Below, piece by piece: positions 5,076 to 6,677 of a DNA stretch of 6,677 nt (its first letter is position 1; each line of letters opens with the position of its first letter). Under the pieces are notes generated by a model. That model had not been told where the DNA came from and did no database searches. It saw nothing but the letters and a program-made list of their open reading frames with translations. A program made the translations under genes and the position numbers. The stretch is from assembly GCA_011523485.1 (NCBI GenBank), contig WTGR01000362.1, forward strand, positions 1 through 6,677, written 5' to 3'. This DNA comes from Acidobacteriota bacterium (lineage in GTDB: Bacteria > Acidobacteriota > Vicinamibacteria > Vicinamibacterales > UBA8438).

Positions 5076-6164
5076 CTATCGCGGCGGCTCGGGGACACGA
5101 CCTTCGCGCACGTCCTGTTCGAGGATCCGCGCGCCGCCCAGGATGCCGCGGAACGAGTAGTTGGCCTCGTGGCAGGCGTACTCGTAGACGCGGGTGTCGC
5201 TGGCCGGCCAGACGTACTCGCCGGTCCACGGCGCGCTCCAGACGTTCGGGTCCTCGACCGTGAAGCGATAGAGCAGCGTGTCGGCGTCCAGGCGGGTGAA
5301 GCGCTCCACCACGTGGAGGTCGCGCGTCGCCTGCCGCAGCGCGGGGGTGTCGTTGAAGTTGATGGTGTCGACGACCAGCGTGTCGCCCTCCCAGTGCCCC
5401 ACGGAATCACCCAGCCAGCTTCGGATCTCGGGCGGGGCGTGCTCGGCGTTCATCCGGATCACCCGCGCGTCGTGCACCATCTCGACCAGGATCATGACGT
5501 GGTCGTCGGTCTGCACGATGCGCTTCAGGTTGTTGTAGAGGACCGGCAGCATCGGCGGCCCGCCGGTCGACCCGAAGCCGAGCAGACAGCGCTCGGCGAG
5601 CGGCCGGATCTCGGGGTCGTCGTAGGGGCCGGGGGCGTCGGGCCCGTTCTCGAGCATCCACCAGGCCGTGCCCGAGTTGGGACGGCGAAAGCCGGCCAGC
5701 TCGGCCTGGCGGGCCCGCGCCGCGTCGGTCAGCGGCGGCTGCCGGCCGTTGGGCGGGTCGACGATGATCGACGTCCGCCACTGGCCGTCGATCTGGTAGG
5801 CGTCGTTGCCCCGGTCGATCCAGAACGTGTTGTAGCCGCCGACGTTGCCGGCCGCGCCGGGCGATCCGTCGCCGCCGGCGGGCGGCGCCTCGCGGTTGGG
5901 GTCGCTCGCCTCGTTGCGGCTGGCGTTGCGCTCGAATTCGCGGCGGGCGATCTCGGCCGCCTCCTCTTCCGTCAGGAACGCCTTGTCGCCGAAGCGCTCG
6001 GGGCGCTGCAGCGGCGTCAGCGTCGCGATGTCGTAGGTGCCCGACAGGTCCGGGCGGCCGCTGGCGGTGCGGGGAATGTCGGTGGACTGGGCCAGCGCGG
6101 GCGCTGCCGCCAAGACGGAGATCGCGCACGCGATCGCGGCCGGCGTCCGTAGTGGGCTACGCAT
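5076..6164 (-). CDS. Exported protein of the uncharacterised 'PDLSG...EYACHE' family, complete tandem copy
   Basis: The product is 362 residues. The start at 6164 has GGAGG five bases ahead and yields a signal peptide (MRSPLRTP, hydrophobic 9-24, ALAQ-S near residue 26). Motifs in order are 'ASGRPDLSGTY' (34-44), 'GYNTFW' (110-115), 'TSIIVDPPNGRQPPLT' (131-146), 'ERCLLGFG' (191-198), 'VQTDDHVMILVEM' (217-229), 'VGHWEGDTLVVDT' (255-267) and 'EYACHEANYSF' (328-338). Apart from C13 in the signal peptide, the only cysteines are C193 and C331, the same pair as in the 2523-3521 product. A glycine/proline-rich stretch (93-110) is specific to this copy relative to that paralogue. Its last 140 or so residues are about 88% identical to the truncated upstream gene, so it belongs to a tandem array. 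It is followed by DUF6152. No function is recognised. A periplasmic or secreted location is likely. Confidence 0.86.
   Translation of the reverse strand: MRSPLRTPAAIACAISVLAAAPALAQSTDIPRTASGRPDLSGTYDIATLTPLQRPERFGDKAFLTEEEAAEIARREFERNASRNEASDPNREAPPAGGDGSPGAAGNVGGYNTFWIDRGNDAYQIDGQWRTSIIVDPPNGRQPPLTDAARARQAELAGFRRPNSGTAWWMLENGPDAPGPYDDPEIRPLAERCLLGFGSTGGPPMLPVLYNNLKRIVQTDDHVMILVEMVHDARVIRMNAEHAPPEIRSWLGDSVGHWEGDTLVVDTINFNDTPALRQATRDLHVVERFTRLDADTLLYRFTVEDPNVWSAPWTGEYVWPASDTRVYEYACHEANYSFRGILGGARILEQDVREGRVPEPPR
5098..5517 (-). repeat. Tandem duplication, copy within the complete exported-family gene
   Basis: This stretch aligns without gaps to 6258-6677 at a constant offset of 1160 bases. 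Identity is highest at 5464-5517 (54 identical bases) and around 5360-5395. Most differences elsewhere are single substitutions. The similarity ends close to the two stop codons on one side and runs off the window on the other, so the real unit is longer than what is visible. Confidence 0.85.
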
Positions 6165-6169
6165 GAGAT

Positions 6170-6174
6170 CCTCC
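6170..6174 (-). promoter_or_regulatory. Ribosome binding site fixing the start of the complete tandem copy
   Basis: The minus strand reads GGAGG five bases before the ATG at 6164. The next ATG upstream (6176) would place this site inside the coding region and add four residues before the signal peptide, so 6164 is preferred. Confidence 0.65.
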
Positions 6175-6247
6175 ATGGACTCCTGATTCTCTGCCGCCGG
6201 CGGCGCTGCATCGTCCGCAACGCGAGCGCAACCGGCCCGCGGCATCG

Positions 6248-6677
6248 CTACGGCTGACGACCCTCGCGGACATCCTGCTCCAGGATCCGCGCCCCGCCCA
6301 GGATGCCCCGGAACGAGTAGTTCGCCTCGTGACAGGCGTACTCGTAGACACGGTCACGCGTGGCGGGCCAGATGTACTCGCCGCTCCACGGCGCACTCCA
6401 CACCGTCGGATCGTCCACCGTGAACTGGTAGAGCAGCGTGTCGGCGTCGATGCGCGTGAAGCGCTCCACCACGTGCAGGTTGCGGGACGCACCGCCCAGG
6501 GCCGGCGTGTCGGTGAAGTTGGTGGTGTCGACGACCAGCGTGTCGCCCTCCCAGTGGCCGACCGAATCGCCCAGCCACTTGCGGATCTCCGGCGGCGCGT
6601 GCTCGGCATTCATCCGGACGACGCGCGCGTCGTGCACCATCTCGACCAGGATCATGACGTGGTCGTCGGTCTGCACG
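6248..6677 (-). CDS. Exported-family protein, C-terminal part of a second tandem copy (cut by the window edge)
   Basis: The gene enters from the right edge and ends at the TAG at 6250-6248, leaving about 142 residues. The first visible residues, 'VQTDDHVMILVEMVHDAR', align with residue 217 onward of the neighbouring copy; the Val codon (GTG) at the edge is internal, not a start. It retains 'VGHWEGDTLVVDT', 'LHVVERFTR', 'APWSGEYIWP' and 'EYACHEANYSFRGILGGARI'. By hand alignment there are 17 differences over about 140 residues and no gaps. The N-terminal half, presumably with a signal peptide, lies outside the window. It sits 83 bases upstream of the next copy on the same strand, a spacing compatible with co-transcription. 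Function is unknown. Confidence 0.85.
   Translation of the reverse strand, partial: VQTDDHVMILVEMVHDARVVRMNAEHAPPEIRKWLGDSVGHWEGDTLVVDTTNFTDTPALGGASRNLHVVERFTRIDADTLLYQFTVDDPTVWSAPWSGEYIWPATRDRVYEYACHEANYSFRGILGGARILEQDVREGRQP
6258..6677 (-). repeat. Tandem duplication, copy within the truncated exported-family gene
   Basis: Gap-free partner of 5098-5517, offset 1160 bases. The last 54 bases of the window (6624-6677) are identical to 5464-5517. The duplication continues beyond the right edge. Confidence 0.85.

Noticed and set aside
1..6677. Defence system, mobile element, CRISPR array or tRNA/rRNA genes
   Set aside because: No transposase, integrase, nuclease or array-like repeats were seen, and no tRNA-like or rRNA-like stretch was recognised. 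The only sizeable repeat is the paralogue duplication.

Overview
The window is GC-rich (about two thirds by eye) and densely coded. Six complete genes and two edge-truncated genes cover nearly all of it. The gene content (a quinoprotein dehydrogenase, DUF6152, a PepSY membrane protein, an exported carboxymuconolactone-decarboxylase-like protein and three copies of an exported family opening with 'PDLSG') resembles Acidobacteriota, perhaps a Vicinamibacteria-type lineage. That placement rests on remembered family distribution, not on a marker gene. No RNA gene, insertion sequence, CRISPR array or origin was seen.

Layout. Positions 1-548 (+) are the C-terminal end of a PQQ-dependent sugar/alcohol dehydrogenase. 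It converges, across a hairpin-bearing gap (549-779), on a two-gene minus-strand operon. That operon is a PepSY-TM protein (2421-1453) followed 10 bases later by an exported CMD-family protein (1442-780), and the second gene's ribosome binding site overlaps the first gene's stop codon. A 101-bp divergent gap (2422-2522) holds a perfect 15-bp palindrome. A plus-strand pair then follows: an exported 'PDLSG...EYACHE' protein (2523-3521) and, 19 bases on, a metallo-beta-lactamase-fold lipoprotein resembling N-acyl homoserine lactonases (3541-4431). A second convergent gap (4432-4532) carries a hairpin sharing 14 identical bases with the first one. The rest is a minus-strand series read from right to left: a truncated exported-family gene (6677-6248), its close tandem paralogue (6164-5076) and a DUF6152 gene (4982-4533).

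How the genes may work together. Nearly every complete product is predicted to leave the cytoplasm: four have signal peptides, one a lipoprotein signal, and one is a multi-pass membrane protein. The quinoprotein at the left edge belongs to a periplasmic family. The window therefore looks like a periplasmic or cell-surface catabolic/redox region. The exported family appears three times: once paired with the lactonase-like enzyme and twice in tandem ahead of DUF6152. Its function is unknown to me. The two tandem copies are about 88% identical over the 140 residues that can be compared, with no gaps, so they arose by recent duplication or are being homogenised. I found no defence system or mobile element. 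The most original signals are the expanded exported family and its partners, and the shared hairpin at both convergent gene ends.
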